Of a stretch of 5,286 nt of DNA, positions 1 to 5,286 are shown one piece after another. The DNA lies in contig DASTPP010000062.1 of NCBI GenBank assembly GCA_035762175.1, positions 1 to 5,286 of the forward strand, given 5' to 3'. Positions within the stretch are counted from its first letter, which is position 1. Each line of letters starts with the position of its first letter. The notes under the pieces were generated by a model. That model had not been told where the DNA came from. It saw only the letters and a program-made list of their open reading frames with translations, and did not search any database. This DNA is from DASTPP01 sp035762175 (GTDB lineage: Bacteria > Myxococcota_A > Polyangia > Polyangiales > Polyangiaceae). Both the position numbers and the translations under genes were made by a program.

Positions 1-1383
1 CACGCGGCCCAGCGCGGCGGCAAGTTCGGGCTCTACTTCGAGACCGGCCAGGGCGCCGACGCCACCAACGGCCACGGCGCCGGCTTCGACATGGTCGTGC
101 ACGAGGCGCGCAAGTACGGCTTCGCCCGCGCGCTGACCGGCGCGGTGGCCCGGGCCCAGGCGGCGGCCGGCCGCCCGGCGGCCCCCTGGGTGCACCTCAA
201 CGACGTCGCCGGCTTCATCGGCCCCGAGGTGTTCCGCACCCGCGAGCAGCTCGTGCGCTGCTGCCTCGAAGACACGCTGATGGGCAAGCTGCACGGCCTG
301 CCGATCGGCCTCGACATTTGCTCCACCCTCCACATGGAGGTCGACCTCGACGACCTCGACTGGTGCATCGAGCAGATCATGCCGGCCAACCCCGCCTACC
401 TCATGGCGCTGCCGACCAAGAACGACCCCATGCTTTCGTACCTGACGACGGCCTACCAGGACCACGTGCGGGTGCGCGAGCAGTTCGGCTACAAGGTCGA
501 CGACGCGATGTGGGCGTTCTTCCAGCGGCTCGGGGTCATCGACGCCGCGGGCCGGCCCACCGAGCACTTCGGCGACCCGACCTGGGTGCACCTGCAGTAC
601 CGGCGCGCCAAGGGCGACGCGCGCGCCGACGCCGAGATCCTCGCCGAGGGCGAGGCCCAGATCGCCGCCTGCGAGGCCCGCGGCGTGTTCATCGCGCGGG
701 GCTACGGCGCGACCCCCAAAGACATGAAGCCCGAGCTCGAGGCCAAGGTGCGCGCGCTCTACGAAGACGCCAAGGCGTCGATCTGGTCCGAGCTGCCCGC
801 GGGCTTCGCCGCCTCGCTGCCGGCGCCCACGGTGGCCGCGTCGACGCAATCGATCGGCCGCGAAGACTACATCTTGCACCCGCCCACGGGCGAGGTGCTC
901 TCCGAGCCCAGCGCGCGCGCCGTCCGCGAGCTCGCGGCGCGGCAGGGCGGCGCCTACGACGCGCAGCTCGTCCTCTCCGACGGGCTCGACGCGCTCTCGC
1001 TCACCGACCCCGGCCACCTGCCCCCCTTCCTCGACGCGCTGAAGCCGGCGCTCGAGCAGGCCGGCTACCGCCTGGCGCCCGAGATCATCGTGGTCACGAC
1101 CGGCCGGGTGCGCGCCGGCTACCAGATCGGCGAGCTGCTCTACGGGGGCCTGCCCGCCGACTCGAAGCGGGCCATCGTGCACGTCATCGGCGAGCGGCCG
1201 GGCTCCGGCCACCGCGCCTACTCGGTCTACATCACGGCGCCGCCGGCGGGCGTCTGGGCCAACCCGGGGCAGGTCGACCACGACGTGACCAAGGTGATCG
1301 CGGGCATCGCCGACACCTCGCTCGACCCGGCGCTCGCGGCCACGCAAACCGTCGAGCTCTTGCGCCAGCTCGCGCCCTTGTGA
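1..1383 (+). CDS. eutBC: Fused ethanolamine ammonia-lyase, EutB C-terminal part plus EutC (5' partial)
   Basis: This is the 3' part of an adenosylcobalamin-dependent ethanolamine ammonia-lyase, which converts ethanolamine to acetaldehyde and ammonia in the cytoplasm. The frame is open from base 1 to the TGA at 1381-1383, giving 460 visible residues; the N-terminal EutB portion (about 270 residues in E. coli EutB) is upstream. Residues 11-105 carry the EutB signature. FETGQG (E14), GFIGPE (F72) and LPIGLD (D105) align with E. coli catalytic residues E287, F329 and D362, so the active site looks intact. From about residue 276 the same frame continues into EutC: the SDGLDAL motif (about 326-332) and GERPG (397-401) are the EutC cobalamin-side signatures. 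The two subunits are separate genes in enterobacteria. The roughly 100-residue N-terminal region of E. coli EutC is missing here and is replaced by a shorter alanine/proline-containing linker. I see no stop, start or frameshift at the joint. Function is confident; whether the fusion is typical of the lineage is not known to me. Confidence 0.93.
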   Translation, partial: HAAQRGGKFGLYFETGQGADATNGHGAGFDMVVHEARKYGFARALTGAVARAQAAAGRPAAPWVHLNDVAGFIGPEVFRTREQLVRCCLEDTLMGKLHGLPIGLDICSTLHMEVDLDDLDWCIEQIMPANPAYLMALPTKNDPMLSYLTTAYQDHVRVREQFGYKVDDAMWAFFQRLGVIDAAGRPTEHFGDPTWVHLQYRRAKGDARADAEILAEGEAQIAACEARGVFIARGYGATPKDMKPELEAKVRALYEDAKASIWSELPAGFAASLPAPTVAASTQSIGREDYILHPPTGEVLSEPSARAVRELAARQGGAYDAQLVLSDGLDALSLTDPGHLPPFLDALKPALEQAGYRLAPEIIVVTTGRVRAGYQIGELLYGGLPADSKRAIVHVIGERPGSGHRAYSVYITAPPAGVWANPGQVDHDVTKVIAGIADTSLDPALAATQTVELLRQLAPL

Positions 1384-1466
1384 GGCCGAACTCGCCGTCG
1401 CCCTCGCCGCCTTCCTCGTCGCCGCCGCCACCGCCCTCGGGCACGACGGGGCGGGCGGCGCCGTTT

Positions 1467-2087
1467 TCAGGCCCAGCGCGCGACGAAGACGCACGCCGCG
1501 CGCCCGCGGTGCTTGCAGGCGGGGTGCTCGACGACGACGGAGCGGGCGCCCGCCAGCTCGAAGAGGCGGCGAAGGTAGGCCGTGAGAAACTGACAATAGC
1601 CCGCGTAGGTCGAGAACCCCGAGAGCGTGCCGCGGGCGCCGGTGTCTCCCAGCCGCTCGACGTGCCAGGTGCCCGTGTTGTAGAAGCGCCCCCAGTATTC
1701 GCCCGCCTTCTCGAGCACGTAGGCCGGGTTCGCCAGGCGCAAGAAGAGGCGATGCACGCGCGTCAGATCGCGCTCGGCGTAAACCGGGCCGAACTCAGCC
1801 AGTAGCGTGCCCTGGCCGTCACCGAGCTCGCGGTCGACGGCCTCGAGAAGGCGAGTCTCGAGCGCCAAATCGTACCACCCGACCGCCAAGACCGACCGGA
1901 GCTCTTGCACGTCGTGGGGGCTCCGCCGCGCCATGAAGGCGTCGAGCCCCTCGCTGCCGAAGCGCGCGAGCAGGCAGTCGCGCAGGTTAACGAAGGCTGT
2001 GCCCTTGACCAAGGCCCTCGCCGGGGTCGGAGCCCCCTCAGGGGGCTGGCTCGCCGGGGCCGGACGAGAAGAAGCGGTCTTACGCAC
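1467..2087 (-). CDS. DUF2378/TIGR02265-like protein with V4R-like C-terminal cysteine motif
   Basis: A 206-residue soluble protein with no signal peptide or membrane segment. Residues 1-27 are a low-complexity Ala/Pro/Ser leader. The globular domain begins at K28-G-T-A-F-V-N-L and runs to the end. It contains SVLAVGWYDL, AERDLTRVHRLFLRLANPAYV and a WGRFYNTGTWHVER segment, and ends in EHPAC-KHRGRAAC-VF with C191 and C199. This pattern recalls the Myxococcales-enriched TIGR02265 family (DUF2378), which is distantly like the V4R/heme-NO-binding fold, where C-terminal cysteines can bind a ligand. The exact family is recalled from memory and the function is unknown. The start is a GTG at 2087 without a clear ribosome binding site; a start nearer K28 (a TTG codon lies just before it) is possible, as the leader is not conserved-looking. 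The gene converges on the ethanolamine ammonia-lyase gene with about 83 nt between stops and no clear terminator. It shares no obvious pathway with its neighbours. Confidence 0.72.
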   Translation of the reverse strand: MRKTASSRPAPASQPPEGAPTPARALVKGTAFVNLRDCLLARFGSEGLDAFMARRSPHDVQELRSVLAVGWYDLALETRLLEAVDRELGDGQGTLLAEFGPVYAERDLTRVHRLFLRLANPAYVLEKAGEYWGRFYNTGTWHVERLGDTGARGTLSGFSTYAGYCQFLTAYLRRLFELAGARSVVVEHPACKHRGRAACVFVARWA

Positions 2088-2316
2088 AGCTTGCTGGCCT
2101 ACCAGAGTATGCCAAGCCCGCAGCCGGTTTCACCCAGAAGGAGGGTATAATGTAGATCGCCACCCCTATGCCCGCCTGGCCCGGTGGGGCCCGCGTGCCC
2201 CATGCGCCAGCCCCGAACCTCGCACGCCCCCCTGCTCTTCACGACGCTCGCGTCGTTCACGAGCCGCGCCACGTCGCCGGCGCCGGCCGCGAGGGCCTCG
2301 GGCCGGGGCAGCCGCC
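2088..2316. other. Intergenic spacer with a small hairpin
   Basis: This spacer lies between the lipoprotein stop and the GTG start of the DUF2378-like gene, both read leftward. Reading frames across it show no recognisable protein. A perfect 6-bp hairpin, ACGACG-CTCG-CGTCGT, lies at 2241-2256, about 60 nt past the lipoprotein stop; no T run follows it on the minus strand, so it is not a standard intrinsic terminator. Positions 2120-2160 are locally AT-richer and probably contain the promoter of the DUF2378-like gene, but I cannot name convincing boxes for it. Confidence 0.4.
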
Positions 2317-2550
2317 TCAGTCGGAGCCGCAAAGCTGGTAGGTCGACCCGTCGACGTCGACCACCGTGATGCAGTCGCCGAGCGCCGGCTCGTCGTCTTC
2401 GGGCGCCGCGTCGCCGCCGTCGTCGACCGCCGCCGGCGCCCCCGCGCTCGACGGCCCAGGGCCGCCCGGTTCGTCGACGCAAGCGACGGCAAAGAGGCAG
2501 AGCGCGCCCAGGGCGGACACCAAGCACTTCGTGTTCTTCATGCCTGGCAT
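2317..2550 (-). CDS. Small acidic secreted lipoprotein
   Basis: This encodes a 77-residue protein (74 if the second ATG at 2541 is used). The N-terminus has Lys residues, a hydrophobic core (LVSALGALCLFAVA) and a lipobox-like AVAC, so the product is probably exported by Sec, lipidated on that cysteine and anchored in a membrane. The mature part is about 54 residues, rich in Gly, Pro, Asp and Glu. It ends in a compact segment, GDCITVVDVDG followed by STYQLCGSD, whose two cysteines could form a disulfide. I prefer the ATG at 2550 because GGGA lies 5 nt upstream and GGAG 11 nt upstream; the ATG at 2541 has no usable spacing, although it overlaps the stop of the upstream remnant (ATGA). No enzyme motif is visible and I do not recognise the protein. 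It may survive as an independent gene, or it may now be read from whatever transcribes the decayed oxidoreductase locus. Confidence 0.68.
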   Translation of the reverse strand: MPGMKNTKCLVSALGALCLFAVACVDEPGGPGPSSAGAPAAVDDGGDAAPEDDEPALGDCITVVDVDGSTYQLCGSD

Positions 2551-2777
2551 TTCTGTCCCATCTCCGGCGTGAGTCCAGCTTGGTTTGAGGGGCGCCCCGT
2601 CGGCTGGCCACCTCCGCCGTCGAGGTGGCTCGTGCAGGCGCGGCACACGCCGACGCCGCAGCCGTACTTCGGCCCGGTGACGCCCAGCTTGTCGCGCAGC
2701 ACCCAGAGCAGGGGCATGTCGGCGGGGGCCTCGACGCTGACGGGGGCGCCGTTGAGAATGAAGGTGTAGATCGGCAT
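2538..2777 (-). pseudogene. Truncated [2Fe-2S] subunit of an isoquinoline 1-oxidoreductase-type molybdenum hydroxylase
   Basis: The first ~54 residues match the plant-type ferredoxin domain of the small subunit of xanthine dehydrogenase-family enzymes (IorA/CoxS type). MPIYTFILNG is followed by LLWVLRDKLG and the cluster motif YGC-GVGV-C-RAC, giving C40, C45 and C48. The family normally has a fourth cysteine about a dozen residues later and then a second, helical [2Fe-2S] domain, for a total of about 150-170 residues. Here homology stops at about residue 54 (position ~2616). The last 25 residues are unrelated readthrough ending in TGA at 2538-2540, so the electron-transfer function must be lost. 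The initiator ATG at 2777 is retained but has no ribosome binding site of its own, because the preceding bases are the coding sequence of the truncated large subunit, with which it is in frame. The truncation point lies less than 70 nt from the lipoprotein start, so the deletion ended just upstream of that gene. Confidence 0.85.
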
Positions 2778-4125
2778 CTTGGCGATCTCGTCGACCATGA
2801 TCTCGTCGGCCGCGCGCACCATCGCCGAGTAGACCGAGCGCCAGCTGCCGGTGGGCACCTCGAGCGGCACCTCGACCAGCTGCCGGGTGGCGACGCCGAA
2901 GTGGTAAGGCGCGGCCTGCGTGAGCGCGAAGAACGCCTGGCTGACGCCCGCGCCGAGCGCGTCGGCGCCGGCCGCGGTGAGGGCCTCGCCGGGGCCGTGG
3001 CGAACGTCGGTCTGCACCGTGGCCGCCCGGCGCGCGTAGGTCAGCACCGAGCCGAGCGCGTACGTCGCCCGGATCTTGTGGTGGCTCGCCGGGCGTATTC
3101 GGCCGTGGCGCATGTCGTCGGCGCGCGTCCACATCAGCTTGACGGGCCGCCCGGCCGCCCGCGAGATCTGCGCCGCCTCGAGACGGGCCCGCCCTGCCAC
3201 GCGAGCGCGAGCGCGTCGCGGGCCCTGAGCGCCTGGTCGAAGGTCTCGGCGACCACGGCCACGCCCCCGTCGATCGGTGCCACCGCGAGTACGCCCGGCA
3301 TGGCCAGTGCGGCCGAATCGTCGAACGAGGCGACCTTGCCCCCGAGGGTTGGTGGGCGGGCCACGACGGCCGGCATGGCGCCCGGCACCGACAGATCGAG
3401 CGCATACTGGGCCTTGCCGGTGACGAGATCGCGTGCGTCGATGCGCGCGGTGGGTTTGCCGACGAGCTTGTGTTGCGCGGCGGGCTTCGGCAAGGCTGGC
3501 ACGGCGGGGCCGAGCACCTGCGCCGCGGCGGCCGAGAGCGAGCCGTACGTGGCCTCTCGGCCGTCGGGGGCAACCACGCTACCCTCGCGCGTGGTGAGCG
3601 AGCCGGCGGGCACGCCCCACGCTTGCGCCGCCGCCGTCACCAGCCTGGCCCGGGCGGCGGCCGCGACGATTCTGACCGGGTCGTACAACGATCGGATCGA
3701 ATTCGAGGCGCCCGTGAACTGACTGAAGACGAGCTCGGGGCGAGCGTCCGAGAGCGGGACGTCGACGTCTTCGAGCCGGAGATCGAGCTCTTCGGCGACC
3801 AGCATCGCCACGGCCGTTGCAATGCCCTGGCCGACCTCGGCGCGCGTCAGCTCGAGCCGCGCCCTGCCGTCTTCGCCGACCTGCAAGACCAACAGGTGCG
3901 CGGTCGGCAGGCCGGCGAGGATCAACGCGTCGCCGAAGTCGGCCAGATCGGGTAGGCCTGGCAGGCCCGGCAACTGGGCCGCCTCGGCCTCCCCCGGGCG
4001 GCCGCTTCGAGGGCGACGAGCGTCAGCACGGGCGCCGCGACGAGTTGAGTCAAGAAGCGCCGCCGGGGCAGCGACGGCGCCTCGGGAGGGGCGCCCCCGC
4101 CGGGCGCTTTCGACAAACTCGACAT
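2778..4125 (-). pseudogene. Decayed Tat-exported molybdopterin-binding subunit (isoquinoline 1-oxidoreductase beta type)
   Basis: This is the remnant of the large, molybdopterin-cytosine-dinucleotide-binding subunit of a periplasmic xanthine dehydrogenase-family hydroxylase; intact relatives have roughly 720-780 residues. Three blocks in three frames remain. Block 1 (4125 to ~3995) has a Tat signal, PRRRFL plus a hydrophobic stretch. Block 2 (~3997 to ~3187) holds the N-terminal domains with LTRAEVGQGIATAV, LSDARPEL and SIRSLYDP. Block 3 (~3187 to 2778) holds EAAQISRAAGRPVKLMWTR, then PTGSWRSV and EIMVDEIAK. Blocks 1 and 2 are separated by the loss of one base in a G run at 3991-3995. Between blocks 2 and 3 roughly 130 residues are missing, including the Gly-rich FGRR cofactor loop. 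After EIMVDEIAK the C-terminal ~250 residues, with the catalytic glutamate region, are gone and the ATG of the [2Fe-2S] subunit follows directly. The start is well supported by AAAGGG 8 nt upstream. A functional enzyme is not possible from this sequence. Confidence 0.88.
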
Positions 4126-4355
4126 ACGTCACACCCTTTCATGCACGAGGGCCGAAATGTACCGCGGCACAGCGGGCTCCCTCCCTCGGGCAGCGTTCGG
4201 TCGGGCGGGTTGACGGGCGAGACGTCGCAGGCCGTCATGGCACGCGACCTCTGGGCGACGCCGGCGAGAGACCGGGGGCGACGTGGACATTGTGGGTACG
4301 GCCCCCAAGGGTAAGGCCTGCGAGGGTCGGCCCTTCTCGATCTATCTCGCCTGCT
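4126..4355. other. Non-coding upstream region of the decayed oxidoreductase
   Basis: No reading frame on either strand gives a recognisable protein here. The right part contains GGGGGC at 4274-4279 and its complement GCCCCC at 4301-4306, which could pair around a 21-nt loop. A TTGACG at 4210-4215 looks like a -35 element but has no matching -10 at 16-18 nt. The promoter of the oxidoreductase locus should lie in this stretch on the minus strand, but I cannot place it. Confidence 0.4.
4134..4139 (-). promoter_or_regulatory. Ribosome binding site of the decayed molybdopterin subunit
   Basis: AAAGGG on the minus strand lies 8 nt before the ATG at 4125. It decides between that ATG, which opens the Tat signal peptide, and a GTG at 4132 in another frame, which does not. 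Its survival suggests the gene was intact until fairly recently. Confidence 0.5.
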
Positions 4356-4408
4356 TGCCCGACCCTACCCCACCATCGCCCCCTTTATCTCGGTGGTTAC
4401 GTCGGGCA
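4356..4408. repeat. Inverted repeat with nested inner stem
   Basis: Perfect 8-bp outer arms TGCCCGAC (4356-4363) and GTCGGGCA (4401-4408) enclose inner arms CCACC (4370-4374) and GGTGG (4392-4396). The internal sequence also aligns loosely with the 42-bp tandem unit found to its right (GCCC, then CG and a GTT near the end), so it may be the oldest, most diverged copy. It could fold in RNA or as extruded DNA; no function is evident. Confidence 0.45.
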
Positions 4409-4422
4409 GCCTGAACCATCGC

Positions 4423-4490
4423 CCGAGCTACTACCGGTAATAGAATCGTGATGGTGACCATCACCCGGGAAACAACGGTAGTAGCCTCGG
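4423..4490. repeat. Long imperfect inverted repeat around a central palindrome
   Basis: The left arm CCGAGCTACTACCG (4423-4436) pairs with the right arm CGGTAGTAGCCTCGG (4476-4490), with a single bulged base. Inside, a perfect palindrome (4448-4464) is centred so that the unpaired stretches on each side are both 11 nt. The whole is a symmetric structure of about 68 nt. The left half belongs to one diverged tandem unit and the right half to the next. Confidence 0.7.
4448..4464. promoter_or_regulatory. Palindrome, possible operator (left)
   Basis: GTGATGGT-G-ACCATCAC has perfect 8-bp arms around one central base. This looks like a binding site for a dimeric DNA-binding protein. Each tandem unit to the right repeats only the left half plus centre (TGATGGTGACC). 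No regulator gene is present in the window, so the operator role is inference. Confidence 0.35.
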
Positions 4491-4659
4491 CCGCCTGGCG
4501 AGCGCGCCTTGTTAGGCTCTTGTAGCGTCCGGCGATGGGGCCACACCACAAGCCTTACACCGGTAGTTCCGACCCTGATGGTGACCTAGGCCCGAGCTAA
4601 CAGCGTTGTTTCGACCCTGATGGTGACCTAGGCCCGGGCTAACAGCGTTGTTTCGACCC

Positions 4660-4674
4660 TGATGGTCACCATCA
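4660..4674. promoter_or_regulatory. Palindrome, possible operator (right)
   Basis: TGATGGT-C-ACCATCA has perfect 7-bp arms and closes the tandem array. It is the exact reverse complement of the core of the palindrome at 4449-4463 (centre C instead of G). Centre-to-centre distance is 211 bp, five repeat periods plus one base. Confidence 0.35.
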
Positions 4675-4928
4675 AAACGTACTACGCGAGATAACTCTCT
4701 CGCAGGTTCGGTTCGGGGGTTCGAGTCGCCCCTGTTCGCGCCCCCTGCCCCGGGGTCGGGCGACGTCGACTCGTCGACCGGCCCTCAGTCGCCGAGCGAT
4801 TTGGGGTCGGTTTTTTCGGCCTTCGGTGGCCTTTGCCAAGACCGCCGGAAGAGACGGCGGCCCGGCGCCTGGGCCGACGCGAGCGAGCCGCGCCGGCACG
4901 CGCCAGTGCCCGGCCGCGGCCGCCCGGT
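4675..4928. other. Non-coding region between the tandem array and the peroxidase-like gene
   Basis: I see no gene on either strand. Structures present are a perfect 6-bp hairpin GCGAGA-TAACTC-TCTCGC at 4686-4703, just right of the array; a run of GGTTC motifs at 4704-4723; a GTCGAC-TC-GTCGAC repeat near 4765-4780; a T6 run at 4811-4816 behind only a weak stem; and a hairpin at 4842-4860. The region returns to high GC after about 4730. Confidence 0.4.
4842..4860 (-). other. Hairpin downstream of the peroxidase-like gene
   Basis: CCGCCG (4842-4847) and CGGCGG (4855-4860) form a perfect 6-bp stem with a 7-nt loop, about 68 nt past the stop of the leftward gene. Only TCTT follows on the minus strand, so it lacks a proper U tract. 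It could still stabilise or end that transcript. Confidence 0.3.
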
Positions 4929-5286
4929 TCAGAGCCGGTTGAGGTACGCGATGAGGCCGTTGAACTCGGCCGTCGGGACGGTCGGCGTGTTCGTGACGGT
5001 GAACAGTAGGTTGTAGTGGTTGAGCACGTCCAGCAGCGTCGCGGCGCTGTTGTCGTGGAAGTAGGGCGCCGTCTTCCGGATGCCCCGCAACTGGGTCGGG
5101 TCGAAGAAGTTGGCGTCGGACGCCTTGCCCGAGATGAGCATGCGGCCCGGGTCGGGCGAGGTGACGCGGGTGACGGCGCCGGTGGCCGGGTCGGTCACGT
5201 CGTAGGCGCGCACCTGCAGGCCCGCGCGGTTGAGCTCGGAGATGCCGATGCTGGTGAAGCCCCCGGGGAAGAAGGGGTGGGTCATC
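4929..5286 (-). CDS. Di-heme cytochrome c peroxidase/MauG-like protein, C-terminal part (5' partial)
   Basis: The last 118 residues of a c-type heme protein of the bacterial di-heme cytochrome c peroxidase/MauG family are visible. The diagnostic block is QLRGIRKTAPYFHDNSAATL followed by DVLNHYN, which matches the family's C-terminal motif (LRN/LRG, TAPYFHDG, ATLEEVV, HYN). The protein ends in a short helix, LIAYLNRL, before the TGA at 4929-4931. Such proteins are periplasmic and reduce hydrogen peroxide or carry out other heme oxidations with electrons from small redox proteins. The two CXXCH heme-attachment motifs expected in the family would lie upstream, outside the window, so activity cannot be judged. 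The methionine near the window edge is not taken as the start, because the family is about 300-400 residues or more and the frame remains open to the edge. No overlapping partner gene is visible. Confidence 0.85.
   Translation of the reverse strand, partial: MTHPFFPGGFTSIGISELNRAGLQVRAYDVTDPATGAVTRVTSPDPGRMLISGKASDANFFDPTQLRGIRKTAPYFHDNSAATLLDVLNHYNLLFTVTNTPTVPTAEFNGLIAYLNRL

Larger units (their letters stand above)
4411..4674. repeat. Tandem array, 42-43 bp period, with graded divergence
   Basis: Two copies, 4576-4617 and 4618-4659, differ at a single base (A/G at the GAG/GGG position). The unit reads TGATGGTGACC, TAGG, CCCGAGCTAA, CAGCGTTGTTT, CGACCC. A partial copy starts at 4660. Going left in the same register, 4533-4575 is a clear but diverged copy (GATGG, CTTACACCG, GTT, CGACCC), 4491-4532 keeps only TTGT-CG-CC near its end, and 4449-4490 keeps TGATGGTGACC, CCCGGG and AAACAACG. 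Positions 4411-4448 keep CTGA and an exact GCCCGAGCTA. Unit starts fall at 4449, ~4491, ~4533, 4576, 4618 and 4660, so spacing is held at 42-43. The unit is about 57% GC, lower than its surroundings. All three plus-strand frames contain stops within the unit, so it is not a plus-strand protein repeat. There are no unique spacers, which excludes a CRISPR array. Confidence 0.85.

Noticed and set aside
1384..1466. Bidirectional terminator between the convergent genes
   Set aside because: There is a CGGCGCCG palindrome followed by TTTT, but no loop is available and no longer stem forms.
318..1805. Long plus-strand open frame of 495 codons
   Set aside because: It overlaps the ethanolamine ammonia-lyase in another frame and is dominated by Arg, Ala and Pro, typical of GC-rich shadow frames.
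2146..2151. Perfect TATAAT on the plus strand
   Set aside because: No -35 element at 16-18 nt, and no plus-strand gene follows. A chance match in a locally AT-richer spot.
2625..3722. Long plus-strand open frame of 365 codons
   Set aside because: It is the antisense shadow of the decayed oxidoreductase, Arg/Ala/Gly-rich with no recognisable domain.
4427..4660. Integron attC-like sites (GTTAGGC at 4511-4517 fits GTTRRRY)
   Set aside because: No paired RYYYAAC core sits at the right distance, there is no integrase, and the repeats are tandem without cassettes.
4411..4674. CRISPR array
   Set aside because: Units abut each other with no unique spacers, and there are no cas genes.
4686..4745. 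tRNA-like stretch: a hairpin followed by GGGGG-TTCGAGT-CGCCC resembling a T arm
   Set aside because: The T stem has a G-G mismatch, no acceptor or D arm pairs in the right place, and the GGTTC repeats around it can produce the motif by chance. A degraded tRNA or attachment-site scar is possible but not supported.
4791..4816. Intrinsic terminator on the plus strand (stem plus T6)
   Set aside because: The stem is only CCGA/TCGG with an 11-nt loop, and no plus-strand gene precedes it.

Overview
This is a GC-rich window (about 70% by eye) from what is probably a deltaproteobacterium of the myxobacterial type. The lineage guess rests on a protein resembling the Myxococcales-enriched TIGR02265/DUF2378 family, a very small acidic lipoprotein, and strong third-position GC in every gene. 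It is an inference, not proof.

Layout. Positions 1-1383 (+) hold the 3' part of an adenosylcobalamin-dependent ethanolamine ammonia-lyase in which the large (EutB) and small (EutC) subunits are fused in one reading frame; the 5' end lies outside the window. A convergent gene at 1467-2087 (-) encodes a DUF2378/V4R-like protein. A small lipoprotein gene lies at 2317-2550 (-). Positions 2538-4125 (-) are the wreck of a molybdenum-hydroxylase locus of the isoquinoline 1-oxidoreductase type. It consists of a Tat-exported molybdopterin subunit with one 1-nt frameshift and two large deletions, joined in frame to the first third of its [2Fe-2S] partner, which is truncated before its fourth cluster cysteine. 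The lipoprotein start lies against the end of this remnant.

Positions 4126-4928 contain no convincing gene. Inside this gap, at about 4411-4674, is a tandem array with a 42-43 bp period. Two units are almost identical and the older ones are progressively more diverged. Perfect odd-centred palindromes of the core TGATGGT-N-ACCATCA sit near its left end and at its right end, and more inverted repeats flank it. This array is the least explained part of the window. At 4929-5286 (-) the window ends inside the C-terminal part of a di-heme cytochrome c peroxidase/MauG-like protein.

The genes do not form one operon. Ethanolamine breakdown, the decayed oxidoreductase and the peroxidase look like independent neighbours. 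I see no defence system, CRISPR array, integrase, intact insertion sequence or intact RNA gene. The sequence does not by itself support a new multi-gene system; the 42-bp array is the best candidate for an undescribed element.
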